Assembly (NCBI GenBank): GCA_035772405.1 | Contig: JAYKKM010000452.1 | Coordinates: forward strand, 1,577,001-1,641,000 | Reading direction: 5' to 3' | Origin: Chrysogorgia sp. JL179-B06 | Taxonomy: Eukaryota; Cnidaria; Anthozoa; Scleralcyonacea; Chrysogorgiidae | DNA length: 64,000 bases | In this document: positions 10,595-20,900 of the stretch, piece by piece | Numbering within the stretch: position 1 is the first letter of the stretch | Layout: each line of letters opens with the position of its first letter | Made by a program: the position numbers and the translations under genes | Notes under the pieces: generated by a model | The model's input: only the letters and a program-made list of their open reading frames with translations | Told to the model about the DNA's origin: nothing | Databases searched by the model: none

Positions 10595-10638
10595 CTACAC
10601 TGATGAGCTGTGGAACAGCGAAACACGCGTGTCTGTAG
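10595..10638 (+). ncRNA. Type-I hammerhead ribozyme (copy 2)
   Basis: Order is stem I 5' strand CTACA, core CTGATGA, stem II GCTG/CAGC closed by a TGGAA loop, core GAAA, short stem III within CACGCGTG, cleavage triplet GTC, and stem I 3' strand TGTAG. All conserved core positions are present. Predicted cleavage after the C at 10633. The very short stem III is typical of retrozyme and Penelope-associated hammerheads, which usually cleave as dimers. Confidence 0.88.
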
Positions 10639-10876
10639 ATAGCGTGCTATTACGCTCCTTCACTTCGGTGTTGTTGAGCACTCTGTGAAGTTGGTGTAGG
10701 TGTCCTTTAGCGATAATGCAACGCCCACTACCCTTGTGGTATATTGAGCACTCTGGTCCTATACCGCTTCACGCTCTCTGGATGTGCGCATGACCGCTGT
10801 TTGTCCCACAAGCGGTTGTCACTGGCAATCGCTTGTGTATAATTAGTTCTCATGCCCATATCTAGATTGTACCAAG

Positions 10877-10920
10877 CTACACTGATGAGCTGTGGAACAG
10901 CGAAACACGCGTGTCTGTAG
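10877..10920 (+). ncRNA. Type-I hammerhead ribozyme (copy 3)
   Basis: Same core and stems as copy 2, all conserved; cleavage triplet GTC at 10913-10915. The 282-base spacing to copy 2 gives the expected monomer length. Confidence 0.88.
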
Positions 10921-11159
10921 ATAGTGTGCTTTACGCTCCTTCACTTCGGTGTTGTTGAGCACTCTGTGAAGTTGGCGTATAGGTGTCCTTTAGCGATAAT
11001 GCAACGCCCACTACCCTTGTGGTATATTGAGCACTCTGGTCCTATACCGCTTCACGCTCTCTGGATGTGCGCATGACCGCTGTTTGTCCCACAAGCGGTT
11101 GTCACTGGTAATCGCTTGTGTATAATTAGTTCTAATGCCCATATCTAGATTGTACCAAG

Positions 11160-11203
11160 CTACACTGATGAGCTGTGGAACAGCGAAACACGCGTGTCTG
11201 TAG
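11160..11203 (+). ncRNA. Type-I hammerhead ribozyme (copy 4)
   Basis: Same core and stems; cleavage triplet GTC at 11196-11198. Spacing of 283 bases from copy 3. Confidence 0.88.
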
Positions 11204-11473
11204 ATAGTGTGCTATTACGCTCCTTCACTTCGGTGTTGTTGAGCACTTTGTGAAGTTGGTGTAGGTGTCCTTTAGCGATAATGCAACGCCCACTACCCTT
11301 GTGGTATATTGAGCACTCTGGTCCTATACCGCTTCACGCTCTCTGGATGTGCGCATGACCGCTGTTTGTCCCACAAGCGGTTGTCACGGCAATCGCTTGT
11401 GTATAATTAGTTCTCATGCGTGCCCAAATCTAGATTGTACCAAGCTACACTGATGAGCTGTGGAATGACGTGT

Positions 11474-11683
<210 letters not shown>

Positions 11684-11705
11684 ACAATCATATATATATA
11701 TATTT

Positions 11706-11811
11706 AACAATTATTCACCGAAGTGGAAGTGAATGGTGGTGGATATGTACCGAAACGCGAAGCATCGAGGTAAATATCGAAACACTATTCACTGACAGGT
11801 GAATAATTGTT
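11706..11811. mobile_element. Foldback MITE
   Basis: Termini AACAATTATTCACC and GGTGAATAATTGTT are perfect inverted repeats about 106 bp apart, with further pairing inward. Related short palindromes occur at 14836-14961 and 34357-34392, so this is a dispersed family. Confidence 0.6.
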
Positions 11812-11842
11812 TTAGCATATACCAAAACAAATTTAGTAAAAA

Positions 11843-12425
11843 TTAAAGTGCCACTACGATGACAATTCACCCTCGTCTTTTAGATTTTCTTTAGCATAGA
11901 ATAGTATTTCAGGGTCGAAAGTGATCATCGATGTAAAAAAAAACTAAAAAATGGTATTTTAAAGTAAGTATTTTGAGATCTGAAATCACTATTATTCAGG
12001 CCACCATTACTAAAAACGTGTTCCAAGTGAGCCCGCAATTTCAAAAGGTAATATTGTTTGTGACGTCAAATTCTCAATGCTACGCCTGAATTTCTGTTGA
12101 GCTTACTTGTTTTCTTGCTTTCTTCGAGAAGTAGATGAAATGTCCAGCCTTTCAGATGAAGAATTTGAAAAAACGACCTTGATTTACTTGAAGAATTAGC
12201 CATGTGGAGTCTTCGCGTTGAGAATCTAACGTCACTTCGTTACGCTGGTCAGGAACATGAACAATTAATGGCGAACATAACAACTCCAGATTCGGAGTCA
12301 GAAAAATAATACTTGCCATCGTCCAATTGCAAAACCGTTTCGATTGAGTAATATTTAGCAGCTCTGCTTTATAAATATACGTAAAAATATCGATAGGTAA
12401 AAATGTGATCGTAGTGGCACTTTAA
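11843..12425. mobile_element. TTAA-flanked non-autonomous element
   Basis: TTAA at 11843-11846 and 12422-12425 flank perfect 14-bp inverted repeats (AGTGCCACTACGAT inward). TTAA target duplications suggest piggyBac- or Kolobok-type transposition. No transposase; a short coding-like scrap (Met-Ser-Ser-Leu-Ser-Asp-Glu-Glu) begins near 12139. The stretch from 12426 to 12662 shows nothing recognisable. Confidence 0.5.
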
Positions 12426-12662
12426 ATAAATTTCGGTTGTTTTCATTATAATTTAGCCAGGAATTGTTGCGAAACTAAATTCTCCCAAGGTGGCCTTGCT
12501 ATATTTGGAAAAAACCACTGGATTTTAGCTCAAAGGAAATATTTTAATATACTGTACATGGGAAAACCTGAGGAAAAAGGATAACTAATTAATTCTGGGT
12601 GAGTAAACGACAGTTGTTCTTTTCAAAAGATGAGTAGTGTACAGTAATTATATAAGCATTTT

Positions 12663-14322
12663 TATTATATGGCTATCTAATTTCGCATGCCATGATTGGT
12701 CAATTTGCGGTCCGTAACTTACGGTACGGACCGCAACCGGCGGGAATTTTTATGTTGACAGTTAAATTTTGTAAAATGTCTGAAGAGGCCACGGAAAAGT
12801 CACAGGAAGAAAAGGAAGATTCAAGTCAGGAGATTGAAAAGTTTATTGCAGCTGAGAAAGCCATAAACACTGTTAAAAAAACAAAGCTTGACTGGCAGAG
12901 GTTTCTCAATTTTTGTCAAGAGAAAACAAGCGAGCCATTCAACATAAAAGACATATCTGCACTGGAGCTCGAAAAACTTCTTTCTCAATTTTTTAAAGAT
13001 ATCCGCAAGAAAAACGGCGGTGACTACGAGCCAGATACCGTCTCCAGTTTTCAAAAAAGCATCGAACGTCACATTAACGAGCAGAAACTTCCCATAAATA
13101 TCCTTAAAGACAACGCTTTTTCCCTCGAGAGAAGTTTTGTCTGCCAGAAGAAAGAACTTGGTGAAGAAAGGCTTGGGAAATAAACCCAACGCAACTCGTG
13201 AGCTGAGCGACGAAGAAGAAGCAAGATTGTTTGAGTCAGGTGAATTTGGGCATCATAATCCGTCTGCTTTGCAACGGACATTATGGTGGTTCCTGTCTAT
13301 TCACTTTGGCTTCAGAGCAAGGGATGAGAGTAGAAAGCTATGTTGGGGTGACATAAAACTAGACATTGATGTAGAAATCCAGCGTGAAGTATTGGTTTGG
13401 ACAGCCGAGAGAGGAAGCAAGACTCGTCAGGGAATTGAAGGCGGTCATCGACGACAGTTCAATCCGAAAATATTTGCCACTGGAACTGATAAATGTCCAA
13501 TCTTTTATTACAAAATTTTCAAGAGTCATCGTCCAGAGAAAGTTAGCAGCCCAGAGTCACCGTTCTATCTTGCTATAAATCACCAAGGTTGGTCTAAATC
13601 TGCAATTTGGTATAAATGTTCACCACTTGGAAAGAACGAGATTGGGAAACTTATGGCAACCGTTGCTAGAAATACTGGTCTCTCTGCCCAAAATAAGAAG
13701 ATATCCAACCACTCCGCTCGCAAGACCTCAATTTCCCGTCTCCTTGATGCTGGTGTACCTGAAAATTATGTAATGCAACTCAGTGGACACAAAAATCTTC
13801 AAAGGTTGAGCTCGTACAAATCAGCTTCACTTGCTCATCAACGATGCATGTCCGACACCGCCTTCGGTTAATGAAAATGGCACATCAACGATTGTCCGTC
13901 ACGAGTCGTCCTTTTACACTCAAAGTCAAACCTCGTCTGCTCTTCCTGGCAATCCAGTAGACGTCAGTCGCCAAAGTCTATTTTTTGGTGCCAAAATTGG
14001 CTCAATTTCCAACTGCGTATTTAACATGGCTTTGCCAGCAACTTCACTTGAAAATACTGCAGCCGCAGCAGCTTCTCATTCAAACAAACGGCCGAGAATT
14101 GAGTAATTGAGTAAAAACTCTTGAAACAATTTACTTGTTTTTTTATTATATTTTGAGTGCTTTTGTATAGACTTGATAGTTCATTTATATTATTTTTATA
14201 TAATATAAAACTTCGCTACAGCGCGAATCGTTCTTAACTTTGGAAGCCCTTCAAATACATGTTGTTTACATCAAAATTTATTTTTCAGTTTTTGTCTCGA
14301 AATTAGATAGCCATATAATAAA
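12663..14322 (+). mobile_element. Tyrosine-recombinase element with 25-bp inverted ends
   Basis: Perfect 25-bp inverted repeats lie at 12663-12687 and 14298-14322 (outer TTTATTATATGGCTATC) and bracket a tyrosine-recombinase gene related to the Crypton/KIAA1958 (DUF3504) group. A second inverted pair (GGTCCGTAACTT near 12710 and near 14437) extends outside the right repeat, so the true element may reach about 14490. Confidence 0.5.
12776..14106 (+). pseudogene. KIAA1958/Crypton-type tyrosine recombinase, frameshifted
   Basis: The gene is spread over three frames: 12776-13183 (ATG at 12776; acidic N-terminus, then the SAM-like core-binding region), about 13137-13871 (catalytic domain) and about 13850-14106 (C-terminal tail ending with a basic KRPRIE). 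Frame changes fall at 13137-13183 and 13840-13871. The catalytic part shows Arg in GFRARDE, the HxxR box as NHSARKT, His in SGHKN and Tyr in SSYKSAS, so the active-site residues survive. The family is widespread in cnidarian, mollusc and fish genomes, both as Crypton elements and as domesticated genes. Two shifts argue for a dead copy. Confidence 0.75.
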
Positions 14323-14344
14323 CATCTTACTAACCTCGTTTTCT

Positions 14345-14470
14345 CGGGCCGTACTGGAAGTTACGGATCCTCGTCTTTTTCCTTCGATTTATGGCCCTCG
14401 AGCTTCGCTCTCGGGCCATAAATCTAAGGAAAAAAACTCGGTCCGTAACTTCGCGTACGGCCCTCGAACT
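14345..14470. repeat. Palindromic hairpin region
   Basis: A long imperfect palindrome centred near CTCGAGCTTCGCTCTCG, with arms carrying GGCCGTAC and GATTTATGGCCC. It sits just outside the right inverted repeat of the recombinase element. Confidence 0.5.
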
Positions 14471-14835
14471 CGGTTAGTAAGAGGTATTTATTTCGGTCAG
14501 TGCAGTGGCAATGTTTCATGTGTTTAGTCGTTGAATTTCCTTTAATTTATAAATATTTTCTGTCGGCGTTACTGTCATAAAATCGGTAGTATGTTGTATG
14601 GTATAGTAAATAGGAAATTTGTTTAGTATTCAGTTCATTACTATAGCCAGTTTCCTGGGTATCGCGATAATCTTTATGGCCGAAACCGGTACTAATTCTT
14701 TAAGTTTTGCTTGGTTTTTGTTGAAACTGAAATGACTTTAATGTTTGTAACAGAGTTCACTTTTCTTTCTAAATATTTGAATGAAAACTGAGAACAATCA
14801 TTTCGTTCAATCGAGTTTGTTTTTGGAGCACATTT

Positions 14836-14961
14836 AACAGTTATTCCACGAACTCGAGTCGTGTATGAGCTGATAGCCGACGAGGCGCTAGCCGAGTCGG
14901 CTATCAGTGAATAACAATAATAATAACAATAACAATAATAATAGTGAGTGGAATAACTGTT
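14836..14961. mobile_element. Foldback MITE with AAC repeats
   Basis: AACAGTTATTCCAC and GTGGAATAACTGTT are perfect inverted ends; an inner hairpin (GATAGCCGAC/GTCGGCTATC) and an AATAAC repeat lie inside. Confidence 0.55.
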
Positions 14962-16269
14962 TTATTATATCCACAAGCTCTGGATATATGAACAGCATAT
15001 ATTGAAAATTTATTAAACAAGTAATTGAATGGATTTAATTTTTCTGTCTTCCGAACCTTAATTCTTATGAGGTTATGGGGTTCTACCAAATACGATTCTG
15101 AGAATATACGCAGTAGTTCATTTTAGCAATGGCACGTTGCATTTCGGTACTCATGAGCATTTCCAAAGTAGACATTATATTTTAGAACTTAGCTTGACGT
15201 GAAGATATTAACCATAGTTAATAAGCTCTTAAAAGTTTCATATTTCATAGTAGTACGTATACTTTTACGGATGATTTAGATGCTGTATATATTCATAGGC
15301 TTCCATGTCGTGATAATAGTAAACATCTATATATCTCAATAAGCTAACTTATTAAAATGTGATGGCATGATATTACTTAAAATCAACCTCCATGTTTCAG
15401 TATTCGTACTCGCAAACTACATTTAGTAGAAATGACGAGAAGCATAATGCAAATGCTACAAATCTGATTAACTATACGTCATTCGCTATGTAATGGTAAC
15501 CTATAGATGTCAAGTATGGGCGAGTGATGCAATTAGGTCGAGTTTTTCACCAAAAAATGCTTGCCTCGTTTTTGTAAATAATTTTGAAGCAATAACGAAC
15601 ACAAGTTAGTTTCTACCTATACGGCGATAATTAATCATACTTAATTAACACCTTACAGAAATTTCGAGTCCATTATCTATTTGTTAAGTAAAAGTGTTGA
15701 ATGATGCATGAATGTAAACTTATAACCTCAATAGTGTAACAAAACGCGACTTACGCACGCGTGTAATGTATGTAGTAAGTAATCTTGCTCTTTTGTCTGA
15801 GTCTAAGAGCTTATCATAAATAGAGTTGTTTGTATTATCTTGGTTTTACTAATATTCCGAGTTTCTGAGATAAAATAGGATTTTGATTTTATAAACAAAT
15901 AAAATGAAAAAACCATGTTTCTTACTTTCTTTAATAATCATGCATGGCTCCGGTGATAGCTGCAGTTCATCAACAGCGACAAAACAATTATCCTGTGAGT
16001 TGTTAGCAACAACTGCATTTATGGAGACCTAAAAAGACAACCAAATTATAGCCCTCGCATCCAGAATTCCTGGCGCCTTACCTCACCGATGCGGACGCCA
16101 AGGTCGCATGATGTTCACTTGGACAGTGATAGCTAGCTTGTCACATATATTTCCCCTTCAACGAAAGGACAAACAACGTTTCGTACTTAATAATTAAGGT
16201 TCTTGACTAAAGTAGATAACTGCATATAATATGAAAAGGAAAAATAAGAGAACTTCAATGGCATTGTTT
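14962..16269. other. Non-coding, nothing recognised
   Basis: AT-rich sequence without a supported gene, RNA or repeat family. Confidence 0.5.
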
Positions 16270-17745
16270 TGAATTCGAATATCCTAACTGGGGTTATAAG
16301 GCTGACTTCTCCCTTTTTTAGACATCGGAACTTGCAATATAGTGTCATCTTTGTTTGGGACGAAAATTCATTGTTGGACCAACTCACCGCATTGTTCTGG
16401 ATCCAAGGAAGAGATAAAGAATTGAAGATGTTTGTAGAAAACCGTGTAATCGAAATTGGAAGTTTAGTACCGACAGATTACTGCTCTCATTGTCCGGAAA
16501 CAGACAATCCGGCAGACATTCCTGTGAGAGGAGTAAATGCGACACAGTTAATGAACAACCGCGCGTGTTTGGTCGTTCGTGGTTAGTAGAAAATGAAACC
16601 AAGTGGCCAAACTCCAAGCATCTTACCCAACCCTCTCAAGAATGCAGTAAATAAATTAAATTCGAGCGAGAGAAAACATCCATTATCCCCAACCTCGTAA
16701 CTACTCAAGTGAAGTTAACTTTAGTCAGTGATGGTACCGGAATTTCCAATTTTCAGCGATTATTACGCATCACCGCATACGTAATAAGATTCAGTAATCG
16801 TGTTCAAAAAAGGACTAAACCCATGGGAAATACAACAACGGCCGAAATTAAACATGCAGATACATTATGGATTAAAGAAGCTCAACGGAACGTTGAAATA
16901 AATTAAATGGAGAAACAGTTAGGCCTGTTCGAAGACGAAGATGGAATTATTAGATGCAGGTGCCGACATGCTAACACAGAACTTCCGTAAGTTTCGAGAT
17001 TTCCAGCCGCACATTATACGCCAATGCCGCCAATGTAGGAGTTAGAGACGAAGAAGAAGAATTTGGTAGCCATGCAACAATCAACAAATGTGCAGTCTAT
17101 GTAGCCAAGAGTATCCCGCTGACTAAAGTTTCATCGACTAAAGAAAGATAATTCCAAAATATCTCCTATTGCTCATGGGGACATCGTTTCTATCCGGTAC
17201 GAGACAACGTTACAACGAGCATTTTGGTCAATGGGCAAGGTGGAACGATTAATAATCGGCAAGGATGGAAAGGTTAGAGGAGCCAAGGTTCTTCATGCCA
17301 GGAAGGGTAAACGAAATCACATCAAGACATCTTCACAGAAACTATATCCTTTAGAGATTCAACACAAGTATACGAAGAACAGCCCGAGAACCGAGATAGA
17401 AAGGATGAAGGCGAACTACCAAAGGCAGCAGAAAACCGAAGACCCAAGAGAATTGCGGCTATTGTCGTAAACGAGCGAATAAAATTGATTGACCGCTTCC
17501 TTGACCAAAGTTAGATTGCGCTGGTCAATGGGGGGAGTGTAAAAACTTGAGTTAATTATATGTGATTGAAATTTCGTGAACGAACACGTGATCATAATTT
17601 ATTATTACTTAGAATTCTCGTGGGAAAATAGTTGAATCAGTGTTTATATAGTTAATTTTAAAGGTTGAATAACAGTCAGATAAAATATACAAATTGAATA
17701 AATAAACTCGTCAAATATCAACAAGGAGAGTTGATGAATGTTACA
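16270..17745 (+). mobile_element. Decayed BEL/Pao LTR retrotransposon, 3' part
   Basis: Ordered remnants of a BEL/Pao polyprotein: 16270-16585 encodes the post-RT region (ALFWIQGRDKELKMF, then HCPETDNPADIPVRG), 16709-16906 the linker (FQRLLRITAYVIRF, then ADTLWIKEAQRN), about 16907-17000 the integrase zinc-binding start, and 17150-17470 the DUF5641 integrase C-terminus (GDIVSIRYE, then GKVRGAKVLHARKGKRN). The DDE core of the integrase is deleted and stops and frameshifts are frequent. A purine tract GGGGGAG precedes the 3' LTR. No 5' LTR is visible, so the copy is 5'-truncated or rearranged. Confidence 0.75.
17538..17745 (+). repeat. 3' LTR of the BEL/Pao remnant
   Basis: A 208-bp segment starting TGTAAAAACTTG directly after the polypurine tract and ending GAATGTTACA, with TGTAA/TTACA short inverted ends; an AATAAA lies near its 3' end. 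Confidence 0.6.
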
Positions 17746-17759
17746 ATTCGTGTTTGACC

Positions 17760-17915
17760 GCTAACTCACTCTTATCAAACTAACTCACTCTCATCGTCGG
17801 CACTCATGCATTCTCGTGACTATCGTGCACTACCATCGACTCTCGTACACTTCCTTGTACTCTTATGCACTCTCATGACACTCCTATATTATACGTCTCA
17901 CCAACTCTCGTGCAC
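17760..17915 (+). repeat. Degenerate ACTCTCRTGC repeats
   Basis: About ten loose copies of an ACTCTCATGC-like motif precede the large minisatellite. No gene. Confidence 0.5.
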
Positions 17916-17994
17916 ACTAATTTAGTAATGTGAACTGGTTCAAATTTGGTGAATCTACCAGAGTTTGGACTGTTCGAACAGGTTAGACGTTTCC

Positions 17995-20900
17995 ATTGTT
18001 CTCTGTTGCTGTTCTTTGTTGCTGTACTCTGTTGCTGTTCTCTGTTGCTGTTCTATGTTGTTGTTCTCTATTGCTGTTCTCTGTTGCTGTTATCCATTGT
18101 TGTTCTATGTTGCTGTTCTCCATTGCTGTTCTCCATTGCTGTTCTATGTTGCTGTTCTCCATTGCTGTTCTCTGTTGCTGTTCTCCATTGCTGTTCTATG
18201 TTACTGTTCACCATTGCTGTTCTCTGTTGCTGTTCTCTGTTGCTGTTCTCTGTTGCTGTTCTCTGTTGCTGTTCTCTGTTGCTGTTCTCTGTCCCTGTTC
18301 TCTGTTGCTGTTCTCTGTTGCTGTTCTTTCATGTTGCTGTTCTCTGTCCCTGTTCTCTGTTGCTGTTGCTGTTCTCTGTTGCTGTTCTCTGTTGCTGTTC
18401 TCTGTTGTTGTTCTCTGTTGCTGTTCTCTGTTGCTGTTCTCTGTTGTTGTTCTCCGTTGCTGTTCTTTCATGTTGCTGTTCTCTGTTGCTGTTCTCTCGT
18501 GTTGCTGTTCGCTGTTGCTGTTCTCTGTTGCTGTTCTCTATTGCTGTTCTCTGTTGCTGTTCTCTGTTGCAGTTTTCTGTTGCTGTTCTCTGTTGCTGTT
18601 CTCTGTTGCTGTTTTCTGTTTCTGTTTTCTGTTGCTGTTCTCTGTAGCTGTTCTCTATGTTGCTGTTCTCTGTTGCTGTTGACTCACGTTGCTGTTCTCT
18701 GTTGTTGTTTTCTGTTGCTGTTCTCTCATGTTGCTGTGCTCTGTTGCTGTTGTCTCATGTTGCTGTTCTCTGTTGCTGTTCTGTTGCTGTTCTCTGTTGC
18801 TGTTCTCTGTTGCTGTTCTCTGTTGCTGTTCTTTCATGTTGCTGTTCTCTGTTGCTGTTCTCTGTTGCTGTTCTCTGTTGCTGTTCTCTGTTGCTGTTGT
18901 CTCATGTTGCTGTTCGCTGTTGCTGTTCTCTGTTGCTGTTCGCTGTTGCTGTTCTCTGTTGCTGTTCTCTGTTGCTGTTCTCTGTTGCTGTTCTCTGTTC
19001 TCTGTAGCTGTTCTCTGTTGCTGTTTTCTTTTGCTGTTCTCTGTTGTTGTTGTCTGTTGCGGTTCTCTGTTGCTGTTCTCTGTTGCTATTCTCTGTCCCT
19101 GTTCTCTGTTTCTGTTCTCTCATGTTGCTGTTCTCTGTTTCTGTTCTCTCATGTTGCTGTTCTCGGTTGCTGTTCTCTATTGCTGTTGCTGTTCTCTGTC
19201 GCTGTTCTCTGTTGCTGTTCTCTGTTGCTGTTCTCTGTTGCTGTTCTCTGTTGCGGTTCTCTGTTGCTGTTCTCTGTTGCTTTTCTCTGTTGCTGTTCTC
19301 TGTCGCTGTTCTCTGTAGCTGTTCTCTCATGTTGCTGTTCTCTGTCGCTGTACTATGTTGCTGTTCTCTGTCGCTGTTCTCTGTGGCTGTTCTCTCATGT
19401 TGCTGTTCTCTGTTGCTGTTGCTGTTCTCTGTTGCTGTTCTCTGTTGCTGTTCTCTATTGCTGTTCTCTGTTGCTGTACTATGTTGCTGTTCTCTATTGT
19501 TGCTGTTCTCTGGTGCTGTTGTCTCATGTTGCTGTTCTCTGTTGCTGTTGCTGTTCTCTGTTGCTGTTCTCTGTTGCTGTTCTCTGTTGCTGATCTCTGT
19601 TGCTGTTCTCTGTTGCTGTTCTCTGTTACTGTTCTTTATTGCTGTTTTCTGTTACTGTTTTCTGTTGCTGTTCTCTGTTGCTGTTCTCTCTGTTGCTGTT
19701 CTCTGTTGCTGTTGTCTCATGTTGCTGTTCGCTGTTGCTGTTCTCTGTTGCTGTTCGCTGTTGTTGTTCTCTGTTGCTGTTCTCTGTTGCTGTTCTCTGT
19801 TGCTGTTCTCTGTTGCTGTTCTCTGTTGCTGTTCTCTGTTGCTGTTCTCTGTTGCTGTTTTCTTTTGCTGTTATCTGTTGCTGTTCTCTGTTGTTGTTGT
19901 CTGTTGCGGTTCTCTGTTGCTGTTCTCTGTTGCTATTCTCTGTCCCTGTTCTCTGTTGCTGTTCTCTCATGTTGCTGTTCTCGGTTGCTGTTCTCTGTTG
20001 CTGTTGCTGTTCTCTGTCGCTGTTTCTGTTGTGTTCTCTGTTGCTGTTCTCTTTTGCTGTTCTCTGTTGCTGTTCTCTGTTGCTGTTCTCTGTTGCTGTT
20101 CTCTGTTGCTGTTCTCTGTTGCGGTTCTCTGTTGCTGTTCTCTGTTGCTGTTCTCTGTTGCTGTTCTCTGTCGCTGTTCTCTGTAGCTGTTCTCTCATGT
20201 TGCTGTTCTCTGGTGCTGTTGTCTCATGTTGCTGTTCTCTGTTGCTGTTCTCTGTTGCTGTTCTCTCATGTTGCTGTTCTCTGTTGTTGTTCTCTGTTGC
20301 TGTTCTCTGTTGCTGTTCTCTGTTGCTGTTCTCTGTTGCTGTTTTCTGTTGCTGTTCTCAGTTGCTGTTCTCTGTTGCTGTTCTCTGTTGCTGTTCTCTG
20401 TTGCTGTTTTCTGTTACTGTTTTCTGTTGCTGTTCTCTGTTGCTGTTCTCTATGTTGCTGTTCTGTGTTGCTGTTCTCTGTTGCTGTTCTCTGTTGCTGT
20501 TCTCTGTTGCTGTTCTCTGTTGCTGTTCTCTGTTGCTGTTCTCTGTTCTCTGTTACGGTTCTCTGTTGCTGTTCTCTGTTGCTGTTCTCTGTTTCTGTTC
20601 TCTGTTGCTGTTCTCTGTTGCTGTTCTCTCATGTTGCTGTTCTCTGTTGTTGTTCTCTGTTGCTGTTCTCTGTTGCTGTTCTCTGTTGCTGTTCTCTGTT
20701 GCTGTTTTCTGTTGCTGTTCTCAGTTGCTGTTCTCTGTTGCTGTTCTCTGTTGCTATTCTCTGTTGCTGTTTTCTGTTACTGTTTTCTGTTGCTGTTCTC
20801 TGTAGCCGTTCTCTATGTTGCTGTTCTCTGTTGCTGTTGTCTCATGTTGCTGTTCTCTGTTGCTGTTTTCTGTTTCTGTTCTCTCGTGTTGCTGTTCTCT

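Larger units (their letters stand above)
10246..11466 (+). repeat. Retrozyme: ~282-bp tandem array with hammerhead ribozymes
   Basis: Five direct copies start at 10246, 10498, 10780, 11063 and 11345 (first copy shortened by about 30 bp; last copy truncated). Each unit begins GGATGTGCGCA and contains a type-I hammerhead ribozyme. Tandem non-coding units of this size with hammerheads are the hallmark of metazoan retrozymes, which are transcribed, self-cleaved and circularised, and reinserted by a retroelement machinery, probably Penelope-like. Units lack any open frame. Confidence 0.85.

Noticed and set aside
10211..11470. CRISPR-like array, because of regularly spaced repeats
   Set aside because: The ~282-bp units are repeats throughout with no unique spacers, and contain hammerhead ribozymes in a eukaryotic context.
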